Assembly (NCBI GenBank): GCA_946478935.1
Contig: CAMLEL010000037.1
Coordinates: 1-10,947 of the forward strand
Length of the DNA: 10,947 nucleotides
Source: an uncultured Armatimonadota bacterium
GTDB taxonomy: Bacteria; Armatimonadota; Fimbriimonadia; Fimbriimonadales; Fimbriimonadaceae
Direction: 5' to 3'
Shown here: one piece after another, positions 1 to 8,102 of the stretch
Numbering within the stretch: the stretch's first letter is position 1
Layout of the letters: each line of letters opens with the position of its first letter
Notes under the pieces: generated by a model
What the model was told of the DNA's origin: nothing
Seen by the model: the letters and a program-made list of their open reading frames with translations, nothing else
The model's database searches: none
Program-made: the position numbers and the translations under genes

Positions 1-1106
1 GGTGTTGGCTCCACTCCGTCGAACACGACGATGTCGTAGGTGCCACCGCTCCCCCTTCCTTGTTCTTCGACCGGAACCTGATCCGCGCGATCCAAAGTGA
101 CCCGTGGATCGAGCGCGAGAGCCTTCTCTAAAAAGTAGTCTCCCTTGCCGACGAGCAGAATGCGCAGCGTCGCGCCAGGATCGGCGAGCGCCACTGCGTA
201 GTTGTCGGCTACCAGGAGATCCTTGGCGTCGAGCTTGGCTTCGATCAGTTTGGCCCCTGACGGAGCGTTGACGGTCTTGCCCCACGCCTTGTTCGTCGCG
301 ACGGAAATGCGCTCAGAGTCGATGACTTTTCCATCTGCCAGCAGGTTGAGGGTTCCGCCAAGCTGGGTTCCGCTCGTATTCTTGATGGAGACGTAGACCT
401 GTCTCCCGCTGCCGGTATCCGCTACTCCAAGCGCCGAGATCGCCAGGTTGTGATCGTTATTCCCAATGGATTTGTAAACCAGTGACGCCTTACCTGGAGA
501 GAAATCTTTGACCGGCTCGAAAACTCCATCGGATAGGAGCACGATCCGCGCGGACTCTTCCGTCCCCACGAGCGCGGCCGCCAATCGAAGGGCTTCCCCT
601 ATATCCACTTCATCGTCAGAACGCGTCATCGCGTCGACCTTGGATATCTGTCCGGCGGGATCATTACTCAACGCGAAAATGACTCGTGGTGTAGGCCCGG
701 CTTCGATTAAAGCGATTCGATCACCGACCTTCGCTGATTCCACGGCATCGCGAGCCAAGCGTTTCGCCTCATCGAAACGGCTTGGCTTGGTGTCGGTCGC
801 CCCCATGCTTGCTGATGCATCGATGACCAAGACGGTGACTTCTCCGGTTAGTCCGCGCTGCTGAGTCTGTGGTCTCGCCAGGGCAAACACGATGAGAGTC
901 AAAGCCAGTAGCTGCAAGATCAGGAGCCACGAAAATCGCAGTTTTTGAAAGAGAGAGTTCGCCCGAATTTCCTCGGTTCGCTCTGGCCACAAAAAGGTTG
1001 CCGGAACGCGCAGGTCTCGACGCCGCATTCGGAGCAGGTACAAGAGGATGATCGCACCCGCCAATGGGATCAGCCAAGCCAAGACACCCGGGTTCTGCAG
1101 GTTCAT
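1..1106 (-). CDS. BatA-type membrane VWA-domain protein (3' end cut by window edge)
   Basis: Read directly from the minus strand: 368 codons are visible and the frame runs off the left edge. Residues 1-80 look like the BatA/aerotolerance-regulator N-terminal domain: an NPGVLAWLIPLAG start, a first membrane helix at about 8-25, a basic LLRMRRRDLRVPATFL stretch, and a second helix at about 59-77. A von Willebrand A domain follows (about 91-205), with the metal-site motif DASAS at 96-100 and IVLLSDG ending at Asp193. The threonine usually found before DIGEAL is Val167. Residues 219-310 read as a beta-sandwich (CARDB/Ig-like). From about 311 (TLRILLVGKGDY) a Rossmann-like, probably amidotransferase-like domain begins and is cut. 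The ATG overlaps the stop of the DUF58 gene in an ATGA, so the two are translationally coupled. By family, such proteins sit in the inner membrane and act with MoxR ATPases. The client is unknown. Confidence 0.9.
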   Translation of the reverse strand, partial: MNLQNPGVLAWLIPLAGAIILLYLLRMRRRDLRVPATFLWPERTEEIRANSLFQKLRFSWLLILQLLALTLIVFALARPQTQQRGLTGEVTVLVIDASASMGATDTKPSRFDEAKRLARDAVESAKVGDRIALIEAGPTPRVIFALSNDPAGQISKVDAMTRSDDEVDIGEALRLAAALVGTEESARIVLLSDGVFEPVKDFSPGKASLVYKSIGNNDHNLAISALGVADTGSGRQVYVSIKNTSGTQLGGTLNLLADGKVIDSERISVATNKAWGKTVNAPSGAKLIEAKLDAKDLLVADNYAVALADPGATLRILLVGKGDYFLEKALALDPRVTLDRADQVPVEEQGRGSGGTYDIVVFDGVEPT

Positions 1107-1981
1107 TTGACCCACCCATCCCGCTTGAAGACACTCTTGACAACGCTTTCGACGGTGTCCGAGCTGTTCGCAAGGGCGTACCGCCCACCAACCCGAAACA
1201 CGGCTTCTCGCAGGCCGTCGTTATGCTTGGTCAGGTTTTCTCGATAGGTGCGCAAAGCGAAGCTGTTGGCCGTGATTTCGACTTTTCCCGACGACTCTGA
1301 ATCCAGGAGCCGCAAGTCACCCTCCAGATCTGGATCGAGTTCGACGTCGCTCAGCAATTGAAGGAAGCCAATCTCATGACCCCGGCCGCCAATCGCTCGA
1401 ATTGCGCCCGGCAGATCTGGATCCATGCCGTCCGACAAAAGTATGGCGAGCCCCGGCCTGGCCGATGAATTGGCAAAAGCGCGAAGCGAACCCGTGAGCG
1501 TGCTACCTTCGGTCGGATCGCCAACCGGCGAACTAAGGTGTCCATTCAGGCGCACAAATGCAGAGCGACCTCTCAAAGCGGCAGACGGCGCTTCCTTGAC
1601 CCCCAATCGGCGCAGGTAAACCGCATCGCCACCGGCAAGGCCGATGTAACCCAGCGCAGTAGCAAATCTTAGCGCGGCTTCAGCCTTTGACGGTTCACCA
1701 AATTCCATGCTCGGGCTGCAGTCGACCAGAAGGTGGATCGCAAGGTCCTCTTCATCTCGATAGGTCTTCATGATCGGCGTTTCAAGACGAGCCAGCACGT
1801 TCCAGTCCAAGTGACGCAGGTCATCGCCTTCCGCATAGTCGCGATAGTCGCTGAACTCGATCGAGATTCCTTTCTTGCGCGTCAGCCGCTCGCCGCGAAT
1901 TTTGCCGGTAAAGCTCATTCGAGGCGTAAAGCGAAGGCCTTCCAGAACTCGATATTCACGAGGTTCGAGGAGCGTGGTCAT
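1103..1981 (-). CDS. DUF58-family VWA-like protein
   Basis: The 292-aa product carries the DUF58 hallmark at residues 44-60 (FSDYRDYAEGDDLRHLDW), directly followed by a VWA-like fold. The metal-site motif DCSPS lies at 87-91, a threonine is available at 161 or 163 (GSTLTGSL), and the third acidic position is Asp184 in LLSDG. Unlike its downstream neighbour, its metal site therefore looks complete. No membrane helix is apparent, so it is probably cytoplasmic or peripheral. The length is in the normal range for the short, soluble DUF58 class. The start is supported by an AGAGG four bases upstream and the 12-nt gap from the moxR-family stop. DUF58 genes are typically found immediately after moxR and are thought to be adaptors or clients of that AAA+ ATPase. 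The molecular function is unestablished. Confidence 0.93.
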   Translation of the reverse strand: MTTLLEPREYRVLEGLRFTPRMSFTGKIRGERLTRKKGISIEFSDYRDYAEGDDLRHLDWNVLARLETPIMKTYRDEEDLAIHLLVDCSPSMEFGEPSKAEAALRFATALGYIGLAGGDAVYLRRLGVKEAPSAALRGRSAFVRLNGHLSSPVGDPTEGSTLTGSLRAFANSSARPGLAILLSDGMDPDLPGAIRAIGGRGHEIGFLQLLSDVELDPDLEGDLRLLDSESSGKVEITANSFALRTYRENLTKHNDGLREAVFRVGGRYALANSSDTVESVVKSVFKRDGWVK

Positions 1982-1993
1982 CGAACCTCTGGG

Positions 1994-2998
1994 TTACACC
2001 CGAATCGGATCTCGGTCTCCAGCTTCCACGGTGGCAACCACTTCATCGATAACCCTATCGGCGGTCATCCCGTCAGCTTCAGCCTCGAAATTCAAGAGGA
2101 TTCGATGCCGGAGGGCAGGCTTAGCCGCTTTCTTTAAATCCTCTTTGGCTACATTGAACCGACCGTTCAAGAGCGCGTAAACCTTGGCCGCGGTGATCAG
2201 AGACTGTGCTCCACGGGGCGACGAACCGAATCGGCAATATTGCGCAGCCACCTGCGTACTCCCCTCACCCTCGGGATGGGTTCCAACCACTAATGAAAGG
2301 CCGTAGTCCATCACGTTTTGAGCGATGGGAACCTCTCGCACGACCGATCGCAGCTTCAGCACATCCTCGCCATGTGCGACCGGCTGTGGCTCCTGCTGGA
2401 TCCCTGCCGTGGTTCGCTGGACCACTTCTGCAAGTTCAGCCTTGGTGGGATAGGGAACCAGCAGCTTGAAGAAGAATCGATCGAGCTGTGCTTCCGGCAG
2501 CGGGTAGGTGCCTTCCTGTTCAACCGGGTTTTGGGTCGCCATCACCAAGAATGGCTCACCCAAGTCGTGACGCTTGCCGCCGACGGTAACTGACCGTTCC
2601 TGCATCGCTTCCAACATCGCCGACTGCGTTTTCGGCGTGGCCCGGTTGATCTCGTCTGCCAACACGATGTTGGCAAATACCGGTCCCTTCCGGAACTCGA
2701 ATGAGCGGGTCCCAGTCTCCGCTTGGGAAAGAATGTTGGTGCCGGTCACGTCGGCTGGCATCATATCAGGAGTGAATTGAATCCGCGAGAAGGGAAGTGA
2801 AAGCGCCTGGCTCAAAGATTTGACCAACAAGGTCTTGCCAAGTCCCGGCATGCCTTCCAAAAGCACGTGCCCGTTGGCAGACAACCCAACCAGGACTCCC
2901 TCAACCAGCTCCTCCTGGCCCACGATCGTCTTGGCGACCTCTTGGCGGATGCTTTGGAAGGTGCTCCGAAACCATTCTGCGTTCTGGTCGTTGGCCAT
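1994..2998 (-). CDS. MoxR-family AAA+ ATPase
   Basis: The 334-aa product has the usual length and layout of a MoxR ATPase (AAA_3 core plus C-terminal lid). Walker A is GMPGLGKT at 49-56. Walker B is IVLADEINRA at 111-120, with Asp115 and Glu116. The family-typical PKTQSAMLEAMQE helix follows it. Sensor 1 is Asn157 in ATQNPVEQEGTYPLPEAQ, and an LDRFFFK segment at 172-178 holds a conserved arginine. The lid includes GSSPRGAQSL, which carries a sensor-2-type arginine. MoxR proteins are cytoplasmic chaperone-like ATPases that help assemble or metallate protein complexes, usually with VWA partners, and DUF58 and BatA-type genes follow here. The ATG has a full AGGAGG ribosome site nine bases upstream, inside the end of the preceding gene, so initiation is coupled. 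The substrate cannot be inferred from sequence alone. Confidence 0.95.
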   Translation of the reverse strand: MANDQNAEWFRSTFQSIRQEVAKTIVGQEELVEGVLVGLSANGHVLLEGMPGLGKTLLVKSLSQALSLPFSRIQFTPDMMPADVTGTNILSQAETGTRSFEFRKGPVFANIVLADEINRATPKTQSAMLEAMQERSVTVGGKRHDLGEPFLVMATQNPVEQEGTYPLPEAQLDRFFFKLLVPYPTKAELAEVVQRTTAGIQQEPQPVAHGEDVLKLRSVVREVPIAQNVMDYGLSLVVGTHPEGEGSTQVAAQYCRFGSSPRGAQSLITAAKVYALLNGRFNVAKEDLKKAAKPALRHRILLNFEAEADGMTADRVIDEVVATVEAGDRDPIRV

Positions 2999-3000
2999 CG

Positions 3001-4776
3001 TTATTTGCCTCCTGTAAGGCTCTCGAAGTATTCCTTCACTCGCTTTTCGTGCTGCTTGGGAATCGTTTTACGATTCATGGCTTCCTCAGCCTTTTTCTTG
3101 TAGCTGGGCAGAACCTTGGAATATTTCACGCCCGACCGGTTTCCAATCGTGGTTGGACCCTTGATTTCGATGTAGGATTCATCGCCCTTTTCCTGCCGAT
3201 CTCCTTTGATCTGCGTAAGGGTGGTCTTGCCCTGACCCTCTTTGCCACTTTCGTTTTTGTTGATCCGGCCCGTATCGACCGTCATGAAATCGATCGGATT
3301 TGCTATGGTGGGCAGTCCGGGCAGGTTGAACAAACCAAGGCAGGCCATACACAAACCGGCGTTGAGTTCCAACTGGTCCATATTTGCAAGCGCTTCTCGC
3401 AACTGTTCCAGGTACTCATCCAGTGCTTTTGGATCCGAGAGCTGCTTGGCCAGTTCCTTGATTTGTTCCTCGGCCGCTTCAATCTGCTCCTTCATCGCCT
3501 GCAGATCTTCCTTGGTGAGTTTGGGCATTTCGCCGTTCTCGCCCATCTTTGCGTTTTCGGCCAGCTTGGCCGCTAGTTCCTGCAGTTCCTTCAGCTTGGG
3601 ATGCTCGGAGATTTTTCTGAGCAGCTCTTGAACTTCCTTGTTCTTCATGATCTTCTCGATCGCTTTTTGGATTTCGGCCATCTCCTTTTCAAGGCCCTTC
3701 AGTTGTTCCTGCAGCTTCTTCTGGAGTTCCTCAAGCGCTTTTCGCTGCGCGGGCGATAAGTTCGGGGACTTGAGCTTGCTCTCAACCTCAGAAAGTTTCG
3801 ACTGCAGTTCGCTCTTTTGCTCTGCCAATTCCTGCTTCTTCTGCTCAAGTTGCTTCTGTTGCTCATCCAGCTTCTGGAGCTTCTGATCGATCCGCTCCCG
3901 GGAGTTTTTGCCGGGCTCGCCCTTCGCGGATTCCTCTCGATTCATCTCCCGCAGGGCTTCCAGAGTTTCAGGATCCATCGTCAATCCGGCTTTTTCAAGT
4001 TCAGCTTTTTGCAGCTTTTCGAGTGCGGATTCAGCTTTCTGAATGTTTTCGTTGGTCAACTCAGCTCGTTCTTTGACCAACTCTTTGGTTTGCTTGGAAA
4101 GCTCGTTAGCCTTTTGCAGGGCTTCTTCCTTGCCGATTTTGGACTTCATCAAGTCGCGTTGCAGTTTCTTGAGTTCGTCCGCCATGCGCCGTTCCGCATC
4201 CGTTAAATCTTGTGGTCGGTCGGGCTCGGTCAGTGGCTTCGCAATTCGCTCGACGGTTTCTCCAATCTTCTTCAACTCCTCCCGCTCTTTGCGAGCGTCT
4301 GGATTCAGCAGAATCGGACTGTTTCCGAGAAGGAAGATCATCGACGCCAAAAGCCCAAGCGCAACCGTGCCGAGCTGTATTTTTCCAACTCTGACGGGAT
4401 ACAAGTCCTGCGGCTTGAGTTTGCTGATACGGCCCGAAGCATCCTCTTTGAGTGCGGCTTCGAACTCGGATGCACCCTCGACCTCCATCGATGTCGTCAA
4501 CCGGTCTTGAAGATTGCCACGACGGTCGATGCTCACCGCCAAGTCGGATGCGCTGATTCGGGCGAAATAGCCCAAAATCGCGCCCAAGACTCCCGACACA
4601 ACGGCTGCCAGGCCCATCCAGGTCCACTCGGTGTAGGCGATTCGGAACCAATCGAGGGCTGCCCACACAACGCAGGCCGCGGCTCCGATTAGCAGACCGA
4701 TTCCGAGTCCGCGCCACGCACGTACCGCGCGCACACGCTTCTCGAAGCGACGAAGTGAGCCAGAGTCGATTTTCAT
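3001..4776 (-). CDS. three-TM protein with long coiled coil and conserved MoxR-operon C-terminal tail
   Basis: This 591-aa protein begins with a very basic segment (residues 9-22), then predicted membrane helices at about 23-43, 53-72 and 133-152. From about 160 to 470 it is almost entirely charged Lys/Glu/Gln heptad sequence, broken near 285-293 and 336-344 and after 410, so a long coiled coil is likely. A short hydrophobic segment at 471-490 contains a CxxC (Cys476, Cys479). The tail (about 549-586) has SGVKYSKVLPSYKKKAEEAM followed by RKTIP and KEYFESL. This pattern is like tails I recall from large membrane proteins (DUF4175-like) encoded beside MoxR genes. With a cytoplasmic N-terminus and three helices, the coil and tail would be extracytoplasmic. 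The gene starts in an ATGA overlap with the upstream permease, has AGAGG eight bases before its ATG, and ends two bases before the moxR-family start. Its role is unknown; a structural or scaffold part is an inference. Confidence 0.8.
   Translation of the reverse strand: MKIDSGSLRRFEKRVRAVRAWRGLGIGLLIGAAACVVWAALDWFRIAYTEWTWMGLAAVVSGVLGAILGYFARISASDLAVSIDRRGNLQDRLTTSMEVEGASEFEAALKEDASGRISKLKPQDLYPVRVGKIQLGTVALGLLASMIFLLGNSPILLNPDARKEREELKKIGETVERIAKPLTEPDRPQDLTDAERRMADELKKLQRDLMKSKIGKEEALQKANELSKQTKELVKERAELTNENIQKAESALEKLQKAELEKAGLTMDPETLEALREMNREESAKGEPGKNSRERIDQKLQKLDEQQKQLEQKKQELAEQKSELQSKLSEVESKLKSPNLSPAQRKALEELQKKLQEQLKGLEKEMAEIQKAIEKIMKNKEVQELLRKISEHPKLKELQELAAKLAENAKMGENGEMPKLTKEDLQAMKEQIEAAEEQIKELAKQLSDPKALDEYLEQLREALANMDQLELNAGLCMACLGLFNLPGLPTIANPIDFMTVDTGRINKNESGKEGQGKTTLTQIKGDRQEKGDESYIEIKGPTTIGNRSGVKYSKVLPSYKKKAEEAMNRKTIPKQHEKRVKEYFESLTGGK
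3008..3013 (-). promoter_or_regulatory. strong Shine-Dalgarno for the MoxR-family gene
   Basis: The minus strand reads AGGAGG here, nine bases before the ATG of the MoxR-family ATPase. It is the clearest ribosome site in the operon and lies inside the last codons of the coiled-coil gene. The ATPase may therefore be translated more strongly than its neighbours while still coupled to them. Confidence 0.75.
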
Positions 4777-6332
4777 GCCGTATACCTCTGTAGAACGCCT
4801 TTTCGGGCGGCGTTCGTTTCCGCAACATAGGTGACGATCAGCGTTGCTCCGATCATGATCGCACCATAGATCAACGCCGATGCGCGGTTATCGGTGGTAC
4901 CGATGAGCGGTCGCAAAATGTAAAGATCCCAGACTCCTGCGTTGTTTGAGCTGAAAGCCCCCATCGCGCTAAAAAACGGAACAGGCAGCGCAATGAAAGC
5001 CATCATCACGGTGAAGTGAAGGGATCGGGATGAACGCAAGCCGAGATTGAAACTGCTGGACAGCCTCCCGATGGACCAGAAAAATGCCCACAGCGACATG
5101 CTCCAAAACAGAATTGCCGGGGACGGCGCGTCCAGATAGAACTGCCGATTGATCAGAGCAAATCCCAGATAAGAAGCGATCACTAAACCAAGGATGTAGG
5201 GAAGCCCCCCAGATGGAGTTCCGATAAAAATATTCCTCAGCTTGACCACTCCATCTGACCAATAACGCCGCTCCGCATCGCCCCCGTAACAAGTCAAAAA
5301 TGGAAGCAGGGCGCACAAACCGATCAACGCCCAACCGAAAGCCAAGTCCGTCGGCGGCTGCCAGCTTCCGATCGCCGACGGGCTGGAGGCAGAGCGGATG
5401 CTCGATCGAATCATCTGGATCGTCGGATTTGCGCCGTAACCCAACGCGGCAGAACCCAAAAACATGTAAATCAGTCCGTGGATTCGCAGGCTCTTTGTCT
5501 CCCGTGCGCCAAAACCTGACATGGCCGATCCCGCGGCAAGCAGGAGGAGCTTGGCAATCAAGATCGCGGCGATTCCGCCCAGAATCCAGTTCGGAACTTC
5601 GTACCCGTAGATCGTCGTGAAAGTCGGCGCAGCTTGAACCACGAAATAAGGGTTGAGTGTGGCAATGAACGGAGCTTCCAAAGTTCGCCCACCGTAGAAA
5701 CTCATTGCTGTGGATGGGCCTGCGATCGACGCCGTCCCGAAAGTGTAGGCGATGGAGGCAAAGTAGCTCCAAACGACAGCGGCGACCGGCTGGCGCGACA
5801 GTGTTGAAAACAGCAGCGCGATGGAAGTGTAAACCAAAGCAGTGAACGACAGAATGATGTAGCTTGCGATGACGTCCGCCCAAGTGGAGCCGCCTAGGAC
5901 CACGCATGCTGACGTGACCGGCAACGAGAGCACCAACAGCATCCAAATGTATCGGTAGCTGCTGAGCATTTTTCCCACCAGGTAGTACTTGGGAGTGACG
6001 GGAGCAGAAAAGACGAGATCGAGGGAACGACGCTGACGCTCCATCACGATGGAGCCGGCCGTCAATGCCGGGGAGATGAGGTTGATCATCACCGCCAAGA
6101 GGATCATGATCGCCTGGTAAAAGCTGCGCAATCGCTGCTGAGCTTCAACGATCGACGCCTGCTCACCGGCCGACGTGGAGCTGTACACGATCAGCGTGAA
6201 GCCAATGAGAATCAGCAGGTAGAAGCCCCACAAGAGTACGGCGCGGTTTCCCCGAAGTTGAACCCGGAAATCCCTCACCGTAGCAGCGTTCCCGAAATAG
6301 CACGACGCACTCTGGCGGAGCCAATCTGTCAT
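4773..6332 (-). CDS. large ABC-2 type transporter permease (about 12 TM)
   Basis: The 519-aa product is hydrophobic, with about twelve candidate helices (roughly 31-50, 73-96, 127-147, 152-176, 183-204, 249-270, 284-300, 331-349, 377-394, 405-423, 438-460, 486-505). The first half has the ABC-2 layout. After helix 2 comes the amphipathic motif TAGSIVMERQRRSLDLVFSA then PVTP (92-114), which matches the GAIAGERERRSWDFLLVAPVT motif of the shorter permease in the same operon. That region normally contacts the ATPase. The second half (from about 285) has no motif I recognise and roughly doubles the usual size. The gene starts on the last base of the ATPase stop (TAATG) and ends in an ATGA overlap with the coiled-coil gene. 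Export of an unknown substrate through a heterodimer with the 282-aa permease is the likely role. Confidence 0.88.
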   Translation of the reverse strand: MTDWLRQSASCYFGNAATVRDFRVQLRGNRAVLLWGFYLLILIGFTLIVYSSTSAGEQASIVEAQQRLRSFYQAIMILLAVMINLISPALTAGSIVMERQRRSLDLVFSAPVTPKYYLVGKMLSSYRYIWMLLVLSLPVTSACVVLGGSTWADVIASYIILSFTALVYTSIALLFSTLSRQPVAAVVWSYFASIAYTFGTASIAGPSTAMSFYGGRTLEAPFIATLNPYFVVQAAPTFTTIYGYEVPNWILGGIAAILIAKLLLLAAGSAMSGFGARETKSLRIHGLIYMFLGSAALGYGANPTIQMIRSSIRSASSPSAIGSWQPPTDLAFGWALIGLCALLPFLTCYGGDAERRYWSDGVVKLRNIFIGTPSGGLPYILGLVIASYLGFALINRQFYLDAPSPAILFWSMSLWAFFWSIGRLSSSFNLGLRSSRSLHFTVMMAFIALPVPFFSAMGAFSSNNAGVWDLYILRPLIGTTDNRASALIYGAIMIGATLIVTYVAETNAARKGVLQRYTA

Positions 6333-7261
6333 TATTGAACGGCTCCCGTGGTCAGCTTGAGGAACACGTCTTCCAAGTCGGCCTCTTCCTCCCGGAACCC
6401 GACGATCTTGAAATTTGCGCTCACGATGTCGTGAAGGAACTGAGCCTGATCCTCATCGTTTCCGACAAACTCGATGCGTAGCTCGCCATCGCCCGAAAGC
6501 TCGACCGTTTGTACGTGCGGACGTCCTTCCGCAAAGTGCTTCAGGTCGCCATTGGTACCCAAGAATCGAACTCGCAGCGTCTTGGCCGAGTTGAGGCCCT
6601 GCACGATCTGTCCCACAGGACCGAAAGCCAGCAACTCTCCCTTTTCGATGATTCCGACGGTGTTGCAGAAGTCCGCCAACTCAGGGAGGATGTGCGAGGA
6701 GACGATCACGATCTTGCCCATACGACCGAGCTCGGCAATCAGCTCCTTCAACTCTGCGCGGGCCCTCGGGTCCAAGCCGGAAGCTGGTTCGTCCAACAGG
6801 AGCAGCTGGGGATCGTGAACCAGACATCGAGCCAGACAGAGTCGCTGCTGCATCCCCCGAGACAGGGATTGCACGAAGGCGCTCTTTTTGACCGTCAGAT
6901 CCGTGAGCTCAAGGACATTGTCGATGACCGCCGATCTTTCTCGTGGCGGAACCTGGTAAATCGCGGCAAAGAAGTCCAAGTACTCCCAAACCCTGACGTC
7001 GTCGTACAGTCCAAAAAAGTCAGGCATATAACCCAACATCCGGCGAACGGCCATCGGATCGTTTCGAATGTCCGCGCCATTTAGCACCGCTGTGCCGCTG
7101 GTGGGCTCCAACAAAGTGGAGATCATTCGAATCGTGGTGGTCTTCCCGGCTCCGTTTGAGCCGATAAAGCCGAAGATATCACCGGGCTGCAACGTAAAAC
7201 TGATGCCGCGCACTGCGGTCAGCCCACCATATTCTTTGCGGAGGTTTTTAACTTCAAGCAT
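6332..7261 (-). CDS. ABC-2 exporter ATP-binding subunit
   Basis: The ATG at 7261 is chosen because MLEVKNLRKEYGG is the normal beginning of this family; a TTG at 7300 would add 13 atypical residues and has no ribosome site. The 309-aa product contains Walker A GSNGAGKT (34-41), signature LSRGM (133-137), Walker B LLLLDEP (153-159), D-loop SGLD (161-164) and switch His190. The Q-loop position reads GYMPDFFGLY, with Asp81 where Gln or Glu is usual. A C-terminal extension (about 225-309) with REEEADLEDVFLKLT is typical of exporter ATPases of the NatA/CcmA/GldA group. It overlaps the upstream permease by 8 nt and the next permease by 1 nt, so it lies between its two membrane partners. It powers export by ATP hydrolysis at the cytoplasmic face. 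The substrate is unknown. Confidence 0.96.
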   Translation of the reverse strand: MLEVKNLRKEYGGLTAVRGISFTLQPGDIFGFIGSNGAGKTTTIRMISTLLEPTSGTAVLNGADIRNDPMAVRRMLGYMPDFFGLYDDVRVWEYLDFFAAIYQVPPRERSAVIDNVLELTDLTVKKSAFVQSLSRGMQQRLCLARCLVHDPQLLLLDEPASGLDPRARAELKELIAELGRMGKIVIVSSHILPELADFCNTVGIIEKGELLAFGPVGQIVQGLNSAKTLRVRFLGTNGDLKHFAEGRPHVQTVELSGDGELRIEFVGNDEDQAQFLHDIVSANFKIVGFREEEADLEDVFLKLTTGAVQ

Positions 7262-8102
7262 TCTTTTGTTGAGGAAGGAATTTGACTTCAGAGTCAGCAA
7301 ATCGAAGGGTCTTCTCGGTCCACACCAGAAAAACGATGCTGAGCACGATGTACGAAAGAATTTGTGGGAGTCCGAATGCTAGTCCGTATGGATCGCTCAT
7401 TCGCGATCTGCCCATTTCCAGTCGCGCCAATGCCCAGAAGGGGTGAAAGAAAACTAGAAAGTCGATCTCTCGGCTGAAGCCTGCCGCCGAAATCAGAATC
7501 GGCCAGATGATCAAGCCTCCGATCATCAATCCCAAGATTGCACCCAGAGCGATAAACGGCCGGCGACACCGCGCAGAAAAGAATAGGGTTGCCGCGCACA
7601 CCAGGAAGCCCCAACTTACGGATAGCATCTCGGCCTGAATGATCAGTCCAAGTCCAACGGTTTCCTGCGGTTGGCTTCCAAATGCGGAGTAATGGTACGA
7701 ACCGTACGAAACGGCGCCTATGCCGATCGGCAATAAAAATGCAACAGCACAGGTCAAGATGGCCGCAGCAGCGCCCATAAACTTGCCGACCACGATCTGA
7801 CCATGGGTCACGGGAGCAACCAGTAAGAAATCCCAACTACGCCGCTCTCGCTCGCCAGCGATCGCCCCGTGAAGCATGGCCGGTCCCAGCAGCGTGAAGA
7901 TGAGTGTCTGCAGAAAGATCAGGATGATCGGATTGGCGCTTTCCCGGTAGTTCCAGACGAGCGCCACAAGGCCCACGTAAATCAGCGCGCACATCGCGAA
8001 GATCACACTGTTCAGCGAACTTCCGCCAAGAAACCGGCGACGGAACCGCGTGATCTCCACCATCATCGGATTGTCTTTGAAGTAAAAGCGCAACGAACTC
8101 AT
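7254..8102 (-). CDS. ABC-2 type transporter permease (6 TM)
   Basis: The product is 282 aa from the ATG at 8102, which has GGGGAG six bases upstream. A TTG one codon earlier is possible but less likely. Six helices are seen at about 32-50, 58-77, 108-130, 150-175, 182-206 and 245-262, the standard ABC-2 count. Between helices 2 and 3 is the family motif GAIAGERERRSWDFLLVAPVT (79-99), which presents the cytoplasmic coupling helix to the ATPase. The gene follows the 636-aa secreted protein with a one-base overlap (TGATG) and overlaps the ATPase start by 8 nt. It most likely pairs with the ATPase and the 519-aa permease as an asymmetric exporter. The substrate cannot be read from the sequence. 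Confidence 0.92.
   Translation of the reverse strand: MSSLRFYFKDNPMMVEITRFRRRFLGGSSLNSVIFAMCALIYVGLVALVWNYRESANPIILIFLQTLIFTLLGPAMLHGAIAGERERRSWDFLLVAPVTHGQIVVGKFMGAAAAILTCAVAFLLPIGIGAVSYGSYHYSAFGSQPQETVGLGLIIQAEMLSVSWGFLVCAATLFFSARCRRPFIALGAILGLMIGGLIIWPILISAAGFSREIDFLVFFHPFWALARLEMGRSRMSDPYGLAFGLPQILSYIVLSIVFLVWTEKTLRFADSEVKFLPQQKNA

Noticed and set aside
769..1191. 140-aa minus-strand frame across the DUF58/BatA junction
   Set aside because: Out-of-frame shadow; the BatA-type frame with two helices and the DASAS motif explains the same bases.
3638..4510. Plus-strand Ser/Phe/Leu-rich open frames opposite the coiled-coil gene
   Set aside because: They are the antisense of Lys/Glu/Gln codons, which gives long stop-free, low-complexity frames. 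They do not look like membrane proteins with proper starts.
4106..4828. 240-aa open frame on the minus strand over the start of the coiled-coil gene
   Set aside because: Arginine/serine-rich shadow frame of the real gene, with no recognisable domain.
4969..5946. 325-aa minus-strand frame inside the 519-aa permease gene
   Set aside because: His/Arg/Cys-rich composition without domains. The permease frame has clear helices and the family motif.
7262..7300. Longer start (TTG) for the ABC ATPase
   Set aside because: The extra 13 residues do not match the family, there is no ribosome site, and overlap with the upstream gene would grow to 47 nt. MLEVKNL at 7261 is the normal start.
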